This document shows positions 24,870 through 39,623 of a DNA stretch of 64,000 nt, in pieces; position 1 is the stretch's first letter; the number at the start of each line of letters is the position of its first letter. This stretch comes from Clavelina lepadiformis (lineage: Eukaryota > Chordata > Ascidiacea > Aplousobranchia > Clavelinidae). The stretch is taken from positions 5,890,001 to 5,954,000 of the forward strand of contig NC_135242.1 in assembly GCF_947623445.1 (NCBI RefSeq). Reading direction: 5' to 3'. The notes under the pieces were generated by a model that worked only from the letters and a program-made list of their open reading frames with translations, was not told where the DNA came from and made no database searches. The translations under genes were made by a program, and so were the position numbers.

Positions 24870-26513
24870 CCGCAGGCTATCGCACACCGATAGGCAAAAA
24901 CAACATGCCCGTTTTTCAGTGAGAAAAGAGCAATCTTAAACAGGAGACATTATTGTTTCTTCCTCCTTTTCTAATACGAAAAGCCACGCCTTACCTACAA
25001 CATTTGACATCGTGACTGGCGCCCGTGAGTGCACACTGACACCCGGACTGCATTCTTTGACCTTTATTGACAAGATGGATGGATGGGCAAAAGATCTAAG
25101 AGCGCACTTCAAGTGTGCACTTACATGCTGCTAGGTGCTGGTTTTCATTTTTTAGCAAGCCTCTGTCTGCTAAAAAAGCTTGCTATAAATAATGTGAAAA
25201 TGCAAAAAAAACTGTGTCCACAATTGACTAAATGCATACAAAATTCAGCTTAGTGCACATAACTGTGCTCATTCCTGCACCTGAAGTGCGCTACTGAATA
25301 TTACTATTCATTTCATATTCACTACCGCATTTCATTGTGTTCAACTGTGCAAACCAGCACCGGCTAATTCCCTGCACACCGGAATTTTTCTTCAGCACTT
25401 GCACGATCTCTGCGAAAACTTCCATACTTTGCAGTCCAGCTGTCAAACACACTTGAAGTAGTGTTTCTGCGACTCGATTTTCAGTATATATTTTAAATTA
25501 GTTCATCTAGATCAGTGGTCCCCAATGTAAGGACTGTGGGCCCTAACCCTTGGGGTTCGTGAAGCAGTTTGAGGTGATCCGCAGAAGAAAGACTGTTTAG
25601 TCTTTGACTCTATGCTATATGTTTTTTATTTATGCTACTTTTATTATTTTAGTTATTTATTTGCATTGTAGTCAGGCCTCGTTAATGCAGACTACTTTGT
25701 TTCATTGAAAAATGTAGGTTTAGCGAAGTATCCGAATAGCGAATTTGTAAGAATAATATAGTAAAACCCTTTCTAGAGTGCTACAAACAAAAGTAGGACT
25801 CGCCTTAATCAAAACTTAAATGGGAATACATAAAATTGACGATTTAGTGAAACTGATGTCAACTTAAAGAAACGAAACACTCCCATTTGCACATCGCACA
25901 ATTAATTCCAACATTTCCTGTAAAAATAACAAGATTGATTCCCAAATATAAACGGCAATGGAAGGAGAGAACAGTGACATAAATTACACGTTTGATGCAT
26001 GCGATTGACCTCATGTAAAAAGGCTTATTATGGCGTAAACACTCAATTTAATGACAAACTGTACTGCAGAATTGTGTAACACTTGTTGCAATCCGAGCAT
26101 TTTCAGACTGCTAAGTTTCCGGATTAAAGAGGTAAAATGTATGGGAAGCGATTCGTTGCTGACAATTTTATGTCGGATAGCGGTGATTCCGGTTTTACCG
26201 AGTTCGAATTGTCGAAGTCTGATTGTACTTGCAACATTTATGTGCTTGTAAATAAGAAAATAAAAAAGGCAATTTTCAAGTTGTTAATCGTTTAGTTTGT
26301 CAGTGCTAATAATCATCAAGAAAATTGCAAAGGATCCATCATGCAAAATTTTTTGAAAAGTTTGGGAACCACATACTAATGCAAGATTTCAATGTGTTCT
26401 TAAGAACATCCCTAATTAGAATTGGTGCATTAGAATTGATTTTGTCTGACATCAATCGTCGCCTTTCTAATATGAAATTTAAAACACGTACATTATTGTT
26501 ATTATTTCTATAG
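24870..26513. other. Intergenic / upstream of IMP4
   Basis: At 25513 one hAT-like end (CAGTGGTCCCCAA) starts, but I could not find its partner. The IMP4 promoter and its start-codon exon should lie here, but I could not place the exon: no ATG followed by a consensus donor in the right phase stands out. Confidence 0.4.
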
Positions 26514-28177
26514 CTTCGAAGACAAGCTCGTGAAAGAAGAGAATACATCTATAGGAAATCAATCGAAGATAAACACCGAAGTATACAAGAAAGAAAAAGG
26601 AGACTTAAGATAGCCTTAGATGGTAAAACAGTAAAATATTTACATAAGCTTCCAATGTCTTAATTTTTGTAGACTACTTTAGTTACTGCTCGCTTGTTTC
26701 ACAGCAAACAAGCCAATTCCCACTGAGGTCCGCAAAGATGCACTTGATCTGCAGAACAGTCTCGAGTATGACGATGCTGGCGGAGATGGGGTTAAAAATC
26801 AGATTGATGATGAGTATAAATGGGTTGGGGTGGAGGATCCCAAGATCATGATAACTACATCTCGAGATCCAAGCTCAAAGTTAAAACAATTTGCCAAGGT
26901 ATTTTTATGAGTTTTAAATATTTTTTCTTAATAAAACAAAGTCAAAGAAAAGTCAAGTTTCAACTTCAATCACCCATATTTTAATCTAACTTTCGTCTAC
27001 AAATTGCAAAAATGTTAAAGGGGTTTTTATGTTGTTACTAGGAAGTGAAGTTATTATTTCCTAACTCACAACGATTGAATCGTGGTAATCATGAAATGAA
27101 AGCTTTAATTACCGCGTGTAGGGCAAATGACGTCACAGATTTTATAATGCTTCATGAGCACAGAGGGAATCCAGGTATGTGTGTTTTCTTACATTGTATC
27201 TACCACTATTATAGCTAACTGTTAAATATATGCATCGTATTATTTATTTTCAGACTTGTAAGCTTATTATAGAGTAGATGTTGCAATCCTTTGTTTCACT
27301 TGGTTTATAGATGGAATTATTATCTCTCACCTACCATATGGGCCCACAGCCTACTTTAATCTTTCTGGATGTGTCATGCGACATGATATTCCAAATGTTG
27401 GGACAATGTCAGAAGCATTTCCTCATTTAATATTTCATAACTTTTCTTCAAAACTTGGTGAAAGGGTGGGTGATACAACTGCTAAATGTGGTTTGCTATG
27501 GTTCCAGCAACTATCACACATTCACGTTTAATAAATGTGTTTGTGAAAAATTGCCTTACCGTTGCATGAAGCAAAATAACTAAAACTATCGCTGATTGGA
27601 TAGCCTAATAGAATAACGCTGTCCTGTCTATATACTTCGGGCTTAAGGCAGATGCTGTTACCTACATTTGCTTCACAGTATATTTATAGTCATTAACATT
27701 CTATACCCTGAGCATGAAATAGACCTTAATTTATGGAATTACATCTTAGGTTAAGACGATCCTCCAGGCTTTGTTCCCCGTACCGAAAGAGGATTCGAAA
27801 AGGGTGGTAACATTTGCGAATCAGGACGATTATATTTCTTTTCGTCACCATGTCTACTCCAATCCTACCCACAAAAACATAGAATTGAAGGAGGTTGGCC
27901 CAAGGTTTCAAATGCGCTGTAAGTTACAGTTTGACGGTGTAACCAGCATTTTAGAAATTGCAAATGTTTCTTCACAAATGCGTGAACGTTTCACCGGAAT
28001 TTCAAGGAATTTCACCGGCAACGAGCTTAGTTGTTGTCTCATACTTTACATCAATTTTTCTTCTACTTTCCAGTGTATGAAATAAAACTTGGTACAATCG
28101 ACGAAGCGGATTCAGCCGACAGCGAGTGGAGATTGCATTCTTTCATGAACACTGCCAAAAAACGACGCTATCTTTGA
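26514..28177 (+). CDS. IMP4: IMP4, U3 snoRNP protein (Brix domain), start exon not found
   Basis: Six exons: 26514-26622, 26705-26898, 27042-27174, 27311-27465, 27750-27918 and 28074-28177 (phases 1,0,1,0,1, stop TGA). They give 287 residues collinear with human IMP4 (about 291). IMP4 is part of the Mpp10-Imp3-Imp4 complex in the nucleolar small-subunit processome and helps the U3 snoRNA pair with pre-rRNA. Recognised stretches are [15 protein letters not shown] at the start, [78 protein letters not shown] and ISFRHHVY, together forming the Brix fold. The final exon reads [20 protein letters not shown]. In human the first exon residue is preceded only by Met, so the missing 5' exon may contribute little more than the ATG; an in-frame stop lies directly before the 26514 acceptor. 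Confidence 0.93.
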
Positions 28178-30089
28178 TTGATGTTGTGCTTGTTTCACTC
28201 ATCGCCCACTTTTTGCCCTTCCCTACATAGAGATCGACGCCATTCCTTACCGGTAACTTCGTGCCTTCCACAACTGAGATTTGGCTACTTCAAAATGATA
28301 CCGCTGGGTACAAAACTCGAGATGACGGAAAATTACTTCTATGATTTTCTACGCTTCATTTCAACAAAATTTCATGACGTTAAAGTGAAACTATGCAGGG
28401 CATCAATATCGTGCTTATTGTGTTTGGTCGTTTATGTATGCCGCGTTGTTTACATACACTGAGAACTTTTCCTATTATACGTTCACTAATGGCCACTTAC
28501 ATTGCTGTTGAAATTCGACGCACTACGCGATCGATATTTGGTCTTTGACGCCAGAGAGTGAGAAGTTTACGTGAAACTACAGTAATAACAAGAAACTGTA
28601 AGTGGAAAAGTTTGGCATGCAGCAGGTTGTTTAGGGACCTGTCGTCTCGATTTTCAGAGTTAAGGTAGTTGTTGATTTTTAAGCAGCTATGAGATACTGA
28701 AAGACAAAAGTCCAGAATGTATCTGAACTACTTCTGATTTGTTCAAAAAAAACCTTGTGTTATCAGTCGGCCATCATCATGCTTCGTTCCCAGGAATACA
28801 GTAGTTTTTTGTCAAAAATTCCTTCGTCTTTTCTGTTTTGATTCGTTTGTTTTTTCAAACGCTGTAGGCTACTGTATCTACACACCAATGTTTGCCTACG
28901 GTTTTATACGTTATGTTAGTTATGAAAGAGCTTATTGAAAACAAGCGCTATTCAATGGTTACCTATATTACAAACAATTTCATTTATATGCCACAGAGCG
29001 CATAGTTAGTAAAAGAAGGCCGTTCGATAACGATAAAAAGTTTCCATAGCTACAGCAGCACAAAGTTTTTGTATAAGGCTTGAATGGATCAATTTTGTCG
29101 ACATTCAACTTATGTGAAAATTCAAGGAATGTTTGAGGTACAATATTGTTCTCATTTCTGCAAATTGACAATATTTAAGCAGACTAGCAATCACTACCAT
29201 ATATGGCAGGGAAGGAGTAGTACTACATCTAAAAACTGGACATGGAAGCGTAGTACATGTTCGGTTTCCTTTCTCTTCCTTGCTCCGATCAAACACGTTT
29301 TCGAGTAACAGGATCGTTCAAATAAGTAAATGTGTTATCAGCGCATCTTGCTATGGATGTAAGACTGTGGCATTTTTCTTTCTGCCTAATAGCTGCTTAG
29401 TGTGGTTTTACCAAGTCAAGTGCTGTTGACTGCAGACATGCGGTTAGACCAAGGCATTTCTTTGATAAACCTACTTAGTAAGTGCAGGCTGTGTTAATAC
29501 GAAGTGAATAGTCTAATAAGACGATAATAATTGTAAACGTTTATAGGTATCGGAAGTAAAGGTTTACCTGCTAGACCAATGATTTACCTTTTTAAACAAT
29601 TTTGCATGACGGACCCCTTAATGATTCGCGGTTCCCTGTGTAGCACCGGCATGTAACAATATAAAAAGTTTATTTTTGTTTTCGTATTTAGCCTACAAAC
29701 ACAAAAATGCTGTAGGGAAGTATGTTATTGTAAAGACATAACTAAAAGTTAATTAAAAGATTGCAATAAAAAGAACTATGTGTGATAAGGTAAAATGAAA
29801 AAAATCATAGTAAAATGAACAAATCATTTTTACTTGAAGCAAATCTCATTTTGGGAACCATTGTACTATAAGCTACTATGCGCTGTTAAATTGAAAAAGA
29901 TAACTTAGTAACTTAATATCTTAAAAAAGAATAATAGCAGCAGCTTAACAAGAAGAACAAAAAACAAGAAAACATTTTGCATGAAATGTGATTTTTATAG
30001 TCAACTTTAGTTTATAGCGTCGTGAAATATTTGTCGCTATATGTTATGATTACCTGTAACTAAGAAAAATTGCTGCCAAAGTGTTTGCA
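28178..30089. other. Intergenic, no gene recognised
   Basis: The 3' flank of IMP4 and the upstream region of the CAAX gene. Near 29600-29640 there is a sequence resembling a worn hAT end (its complement begins CAGGGAACCGCGAATCATTA), without a visible partner. Nothing coding is supported. Confidence 0.4.
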
Positions 30090-31520
30090 ATGGAAGGAGC
30101 ACAGAAAACCGAAGACAGCAATTTAAAAGACGAGAAAGCTGATGTAGATTTTGGAGAAGCATTCACGTCGAAAAATGAAAAAGATTTAAAAGAAAAAGAA
30201 AAGGCCGATTCCGATAGCGAACACGCTGCTGTTCAGGACTCGCTGGATGCTGAACACGAAAGTGATGAAAGAAATACGTCAGATGAAACAGAAAGAAATG
30301 ACGCAAACGATGTCTTAAAGCCCCCCGATATGCCTTTGTTAGAAAATAGAGAAAGCGACCCGGATGGGCATTCCGAGCAAAATGAAATGATCGATGCAGA
30401 TGAAAGAAGTAGCACCGCGACGTCCATGTCAGAGTTGATTGACGTAGGCCTACCTACTTCAGATGACATGCTACATGACACAATCAACGACACAGATGGA
30501 AATAACGGTAGGCATATAACTTAATTGTTATGGAAACGTGTCATGACTTTTTTTGGAGAAGATTTTACATTCATGCCGTGTAATAACTTCGTAAACTTTT
30601 ACAGAAACAACATTTTTGGAACACTCGGAAGCAGCAAGTAAAATTTTGGAAACAGCTAGCAATCACGATCTCACTATCACAGCACAAGACGACATACTGG
30701 TAACGTAACATAAGTTAGTCTTATAAAAAGTTACAATATTTATAATGCCAGTGAGCTTATCAGAAACTGGCCCATAAGCAAATAAGTGTTAATGAGCTGG
30801 CCACATTATAAGGTCACCCGTCAGTAGTGCTGTTGGCATCAGACAGTGAAAATCTTAACCTTTTATCCCCGGCATTTGGAACCAAGTAGACCTATACGGG
30901 CCCAACACTTTACCTTTCTATAAGCCTATGAAGGATTCCAGTTATCTATACAGCCTATATTTATGTGGTGTGTTTAGGCATCCAAAGAAAATGATCCATT
31001 AACAGAAAGAATTGCTGAATTGAACGACGAACTAACGCAGGCCAAAAGCCACCTAGAAGAAATTCGAAAAGCTTTTCAGTCGTATGAAGACATTGATGAG
31101 CACTTTGATAGTCCCAAAGGACCCAAGCTGTTGTTTACTAAACTAAAGCAACATGAAACTGAAAATGTCAATCTTAAACAGAAAGTAAATGAACAAAATG
31201 ATAAATTGAGAGCCGCAGAAGCAAGGGAAGAAGAGTTGCGGGCGGACATTAAGAAGTTAGCTGAACATGAACTTGAGATAACTAAAAGCCTAAAGATAAA
31301 AGAGAACGAAGTGGAAGAACTGCAAAATAAGGTTGATGAACTGAGGCCTTTGCTTGAATCCAGGCCAACTATGTCCCGAGAAGCTTCTAATGAAAATGGC
31401 ATGATAAAACCAATAAGTCACATACAGTTGAGCACCGGCAGTCGTGCAAGTCCTTCTGTCCGATCAAATACACCACTCAGGCCCGACATGAAACGATCAA
31501 AGATTTGCATCTTGTTCTAG
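30090..31520 (+). CDS. Acidic coiled-coil protein with C-terminal CAAX box, 351 aa
   Basis: Three exons, 30090-30507, 30605-30699 and 30978-31520 (phases 1 and 0, GT-AG), encode 351 residues. I took ATG 30090, the first ATG of the open frame. Residues 1-140 are very acidic and serine-rich with no fold signature. Residues about 172-295 carry heptad-like Leu/Glu/Lys sequence (ERIAELNDELTQAKSHLEEI, KEDR-type charge, KIKENEVEELQNKVDELRPL), predicted to form a long coiled coil. After a Ser/Pro-rich linker the chain ends KRSKICILF. The last four residues CILF fit a CAAX prenylation box, and Phe at X favours geranylgeranylation in known transferase rules; the preceding basic residues would aid membrane binding. 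I do not recognise the family. A membrane-tethered scaffold is inferred. A pogo-like element begins 126 bp past the stop. Confidence 0.75.
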
Positions 31521-31645
31521 GCATGTTATTTTATATTGGCTGATGTCCGGTTTGTCCCAGAAAGCCTTTTTTTTCTTTTTGTTCTATATAATCTTTTTAA
31601 AATCCTTTTTGTTTAGTGTGGGCACGCGTATAGACAATATATATA

Positions 31646-32552
31646 CAGTGGGACCTCGTTAATCCGGACCCCGAACAACCGGAATCCCCGCTATCCGACA
31701 CAAAACTGCCGGGAACGGATTTCTTCCTATGCATTTCACCCCTTTAATCCGGAAACCCCGCTGTCCGACTCCGACACAAAAGTTTTGGAACAAATGTGCT
31801 AAATCAATCGCAATAAAATCCGATAAACCGGATTATTAACAGTTTAGCGAAAATGATTCACGATTGTCCTAATACACTATGTACGCTGGGTAGTTAGATG
31901 ACGAAACAATAGCCGATTATCTACGCATAATAACGTTGCGGTCTTTATTGATTCAAAAGTACAGTACTGTACAGCATTGCGCTTTGTAAAAAATTTTAGC
32001 CGCACAGCTTTTTAGTCATACTATGAAATACTGTACAGTATTTTAGAAACGAAAAAATAAATTGTTCATCAACAGTAACAAACAACACTTCCGCGGTCGC
32101 AAAAAAATACGTACATTACATCGGTTGAGTGCGGCAATCTATTGAAGACATACTGCTGCAACTCAATCGTGCTATCAGCTTTTGATATCGCATTGCGCAA
32201 TGATTAGAAACAGGTCAAAGAAAGTTCAAGACTGCTGGTCCCGCCGGAATGCTTCGCCATGCAAGAGCGGTTGTCATACCGTTCGTCACTTCTGGCTTAG
32301 AGCATTCGTCTTTAATACGGTGGTTCTGGGGTTCGACACTGGGTCGGATCATACAAAAAATATAATTTTATTTTAGTTGCTGTCCAGCCAGAAACTCGGT
32401 ACTTAGAATTTCACTAGGGTGCGTACTGCGTTTTGAACACGGTGCTGCATTTGCATGGTTGATTGATTTTCTCCTTTCCGATAATCCGGAAACCCCGCTA
32501 AACCGACATTTTTTGACGAAACGAAGTGGTCCGGATTAACGAGGTCTCACTG
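31646..32552. mobile_element. Pogo/Tigger-like MITE with tRNA-like insert, 907 bp, copy 1
   Basis: The terminal inverted repeats begin CAGTGGGACCTCGTTAATCC at the left and, read inward from the right, CAGTGAGACCTCGTTAATCC. The flanking dinucleotide is TA on both sides, as for pogo/Tc1-mariner insertions. Repeated CCCCGCT..CCGAC words near each end extend the inverted similarity. No transposase is present. It lies in the 3' flank of the CAAX gene. A second, truncated copy in the opposite orientation starts at 52206. Confidence 0.88.
32281..32350 (+). repeat. tRNA-like block (SINE-type Pol III promoter) inside the MITE
   Basis: TGGCTTAGAGCA (from 32293) resembles a Pol III box A, and GGTTCGACACT (32330-32340) matches box B well, about 37 bp apart. 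The block sits where a tRNA-derived SINE head would be, followed by an A/T-rich tail. The copy at 52206-52830 carries the same block on its minus strand, so it entered the family before the copies separated. Confidence 0.6.
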
Positions 32553-33746
32553 TATATATGCGTGTTGAAGACTGTGAACCTTTATCAGTTAATAAGAATG
32601 AGCCTAATAGTATTGTCTGTAATTTATTTGCTTTTGTTAATGTGTTTTGTTTGAGTGGAATTTGAATCAGCAATGAACTTAAACCGGTTTGTTCTGTAGT
32701 TCTGTTGAATGTTTTTATAGGCGTACGTAATTAAACAAACGTTTTTGCAGTATTAGTGAAGCAAATGTTACACGATGAAAGTCTGTGCAAATTATTGGAG
32801 GGGACAGACATAAAAGTGCAAAAATAAAAATGTGATAAATAATAATCCAAACCGCATATAATACGAATTGCAAAACTTTGTCATTAGTTCTTTGTTGCTC
32901 CTGCAGACAATATAAATTAACTTAAACATGAAAATTGTTGGAAAATTTTAATTTTTCGCGATAGGCCTACTATCTCTCGTATCGAAGGATTATTTTTGTA
33001 GATGTAGGTTATTTATGCGTTCCCATCAGATCAAGTGCAAAAATATGCAATTGCATACAAAAAACTCAAATGTTGCTTATTGCGAGCATTTTTTTCACTA
33101 CAAAAAGTAAGGTTATCAGTGTCAAAAATTGTCTGGCTAATCTGCGCCAGGTGAACAAAAGTTTTTTTCTGGTAAACTTACAACCGATTACCAACAGCTT
33201 ATCTCTTACTAAGTCAGAGTCATAAGGTCATATCAACTTGGGTTTATCCCAAAAGCCATATATAGGTTAATTCACTATCTCGCTCAAACGCAAGAAACGC
33301 AATACAAAAATAAAAGTTTTTTATTTTCAGTTTAATTGAAAACCGGTATCATAACACTTACTTAAAAACAAGTCTCTCTACTAAGTTAATTCAAATTGAA
33401 AGCCTATACATAAAATCCTCACTCTATGAGGTATATGCAGCCTACGATGAAATAATTGCGTTTATAATGCCTTTTTCGTCTAAAAGCAATTCAGAGTTTA
33501 TCTCGTTACACATTTTGAGTCTCTATGATGCATGCAAGTGATAAACCGAAAACCTCGTCAAAATTTTGTAACTGTAAGTTTTGTAACTTTTTTCGTTGCA
33601 ATGCCATACTTCTCAGATCTGTCTTTGTACAAAAAGCTACTGCAATTGCGAATAAAAGTTAAAGTTAAATTTGATGACTAATTAATAAAATAGGACGATT
33701 TACATTAAAGAGAAATGTTAATGTTTACACTTGACATTGTTTAAAC
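32553..33746. other. Intergenic, no gene recognised
   Basis: AT-rich DNA between two transposable elements; I see no coding or RNA gene signal. Confidence 0.45.
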
Positions 33747-34075
33747 CAGGGCTTCTCAAACTTTTTAGGTCTGCGACCCCATTTTAGAAAAGAAATTTCT
33801 ATGCGACCCCTTGAGAGGTAGCCTACACGTTAATGCTGTTAAAACAATAAACGTCCAATTACAAATCTCAAGTGGTATTTTTGTCTCTGGCAAAAGTGTA
33901 CAAGTGTACACAATCCACCGAAGAACAGTAACTGTAGCCTGCAGTAACAAAAGAATCTCATATTGGAAACAGTAAAGCCAATAAAAAATAATCACAAAAC
34001 CATTCAATTTATAAAAATTAAATTTTGTTTCGCGACCACGTTTTAGGGTCGCGACCCACAGTTTGAGAAGTCCCG
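33747..34075. mobile_element. Non-autonomous hAT element, 329 bp
   Basis: The left end CAGGGCTTCTCAAAC pairs with the right end, which reads inward CGGGACTTCTCAAAC. Subterminal GCGACCCC blocks face each other. An exact 8-bp duplication GTTTAAAC flanks it (33739-33746 and 34076-34083), although that 8-mer is itself palindromic. The minus-strand open frame inside has no transposase similarity. Confidence 0.88.
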
Positions 34076-34858
34076 GTTTAAACCATATTTTGTACTCTTG
34101 CAACCTACAGGCACTTTTTAAAATAATTAATTTACCGAGCCAATACAGCGGTATTTTTTAATATTTAATTGCTATTTTCTATCATATTGTAATCTGCCCT
34201 GACGAAGCTCACCCCCGTGGGCTTGCGAAATATTGGATTATTAAAACAAATTTAAGCACCAGAAGAGCCTTCTTTGTTATTAAATTATACCTAGTGGCAA
34301 ACATTGTAGGCCTACTTTTTACGAGCCGATCTAAGTATATGACAGAGTTCTACGCAAAGATATTTTTGTAAGAAGTGCAATTTATTAATACCGAGTTGTG
34401 GTTAAGGTTCACTGCTTAGCGTGATTTCAACCTTAAAGCAGGTTAACAACTGTTCTAAAAAGTCATACAGAAAGAACGATTTTCTCCAGTAAACTTTTTT
34501 AAATGCCAAAAATTTATCTTCTTAAACTTCATATACCGGTGAAGTACGGAACCCAAAAATTGTGTTTATATGAAATAATGACTAATAAGATTGCGCAATG
34601 TCTTATCTTAGGGCATTTCAAAAGAACTTTTAAAACTTTTTTTTGGCTTGAAGATTTTCCCCGCAATTTAATACGTATATTAGCAAATAAAAAATTGCTA
34701 ATTAGCAATTGTTAAATAGAAAAACTGCTTTTATCGACTTTTGCAATATTGTTAGACAATTTTCTAAGCGCATATCGATTTGTGAGTTTCAATATTCATC
34801 CGCCACAAAACGTGCGTATTTCCCGGCGTGTAAAGATTCGTCCTTTTTTTCAGGAGTC
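34076..34858. other. Upstream region of eIF4A
   Basis: It contains the presumed eIF4A promoter. A CTGACGAAGCTC...GTGGGC motif at 34200-34225 resembles words seen in retroelement tails, but nothing else supports an element. Confidence 0.4.
34841..34858 (+). promoter_or_regulatory. Splice acceptor 6 nt before the eIF4A start: trans-splice or 5'UTR intron acceptor
   Basis: A pyrimidine run ending TTTTTTTCAG (AG at 34852-34853) sits six bases before ATG 34859. Such a tight acceptor suits spliced-leader trans-splicing, known for many tunicate mRNAs, but a 5'UTR intron would look the same. Confidence 0.45.

Positions 34859-39623
<4,765 letters not shown>

Noticed and set aside
25513-26375. Possible hAT element starting CAGTGGTCCCCAA
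   Set aside because: Only one end is convincing; no matching inverted end or target duplication was found.
32182-32376. 64-aa frame shared by both pogo-like copies (MISHCA...)
   Set aside because: It runs through the tRNA-like non-coding block; similarity between copies is explained by DNA homology, and there is no transposase motif.
34200-34260. CTGACGAAGCTC...GTGGGC motif like some retroelement tails
   Set aside because: Too short, with no coding remnant beside it.
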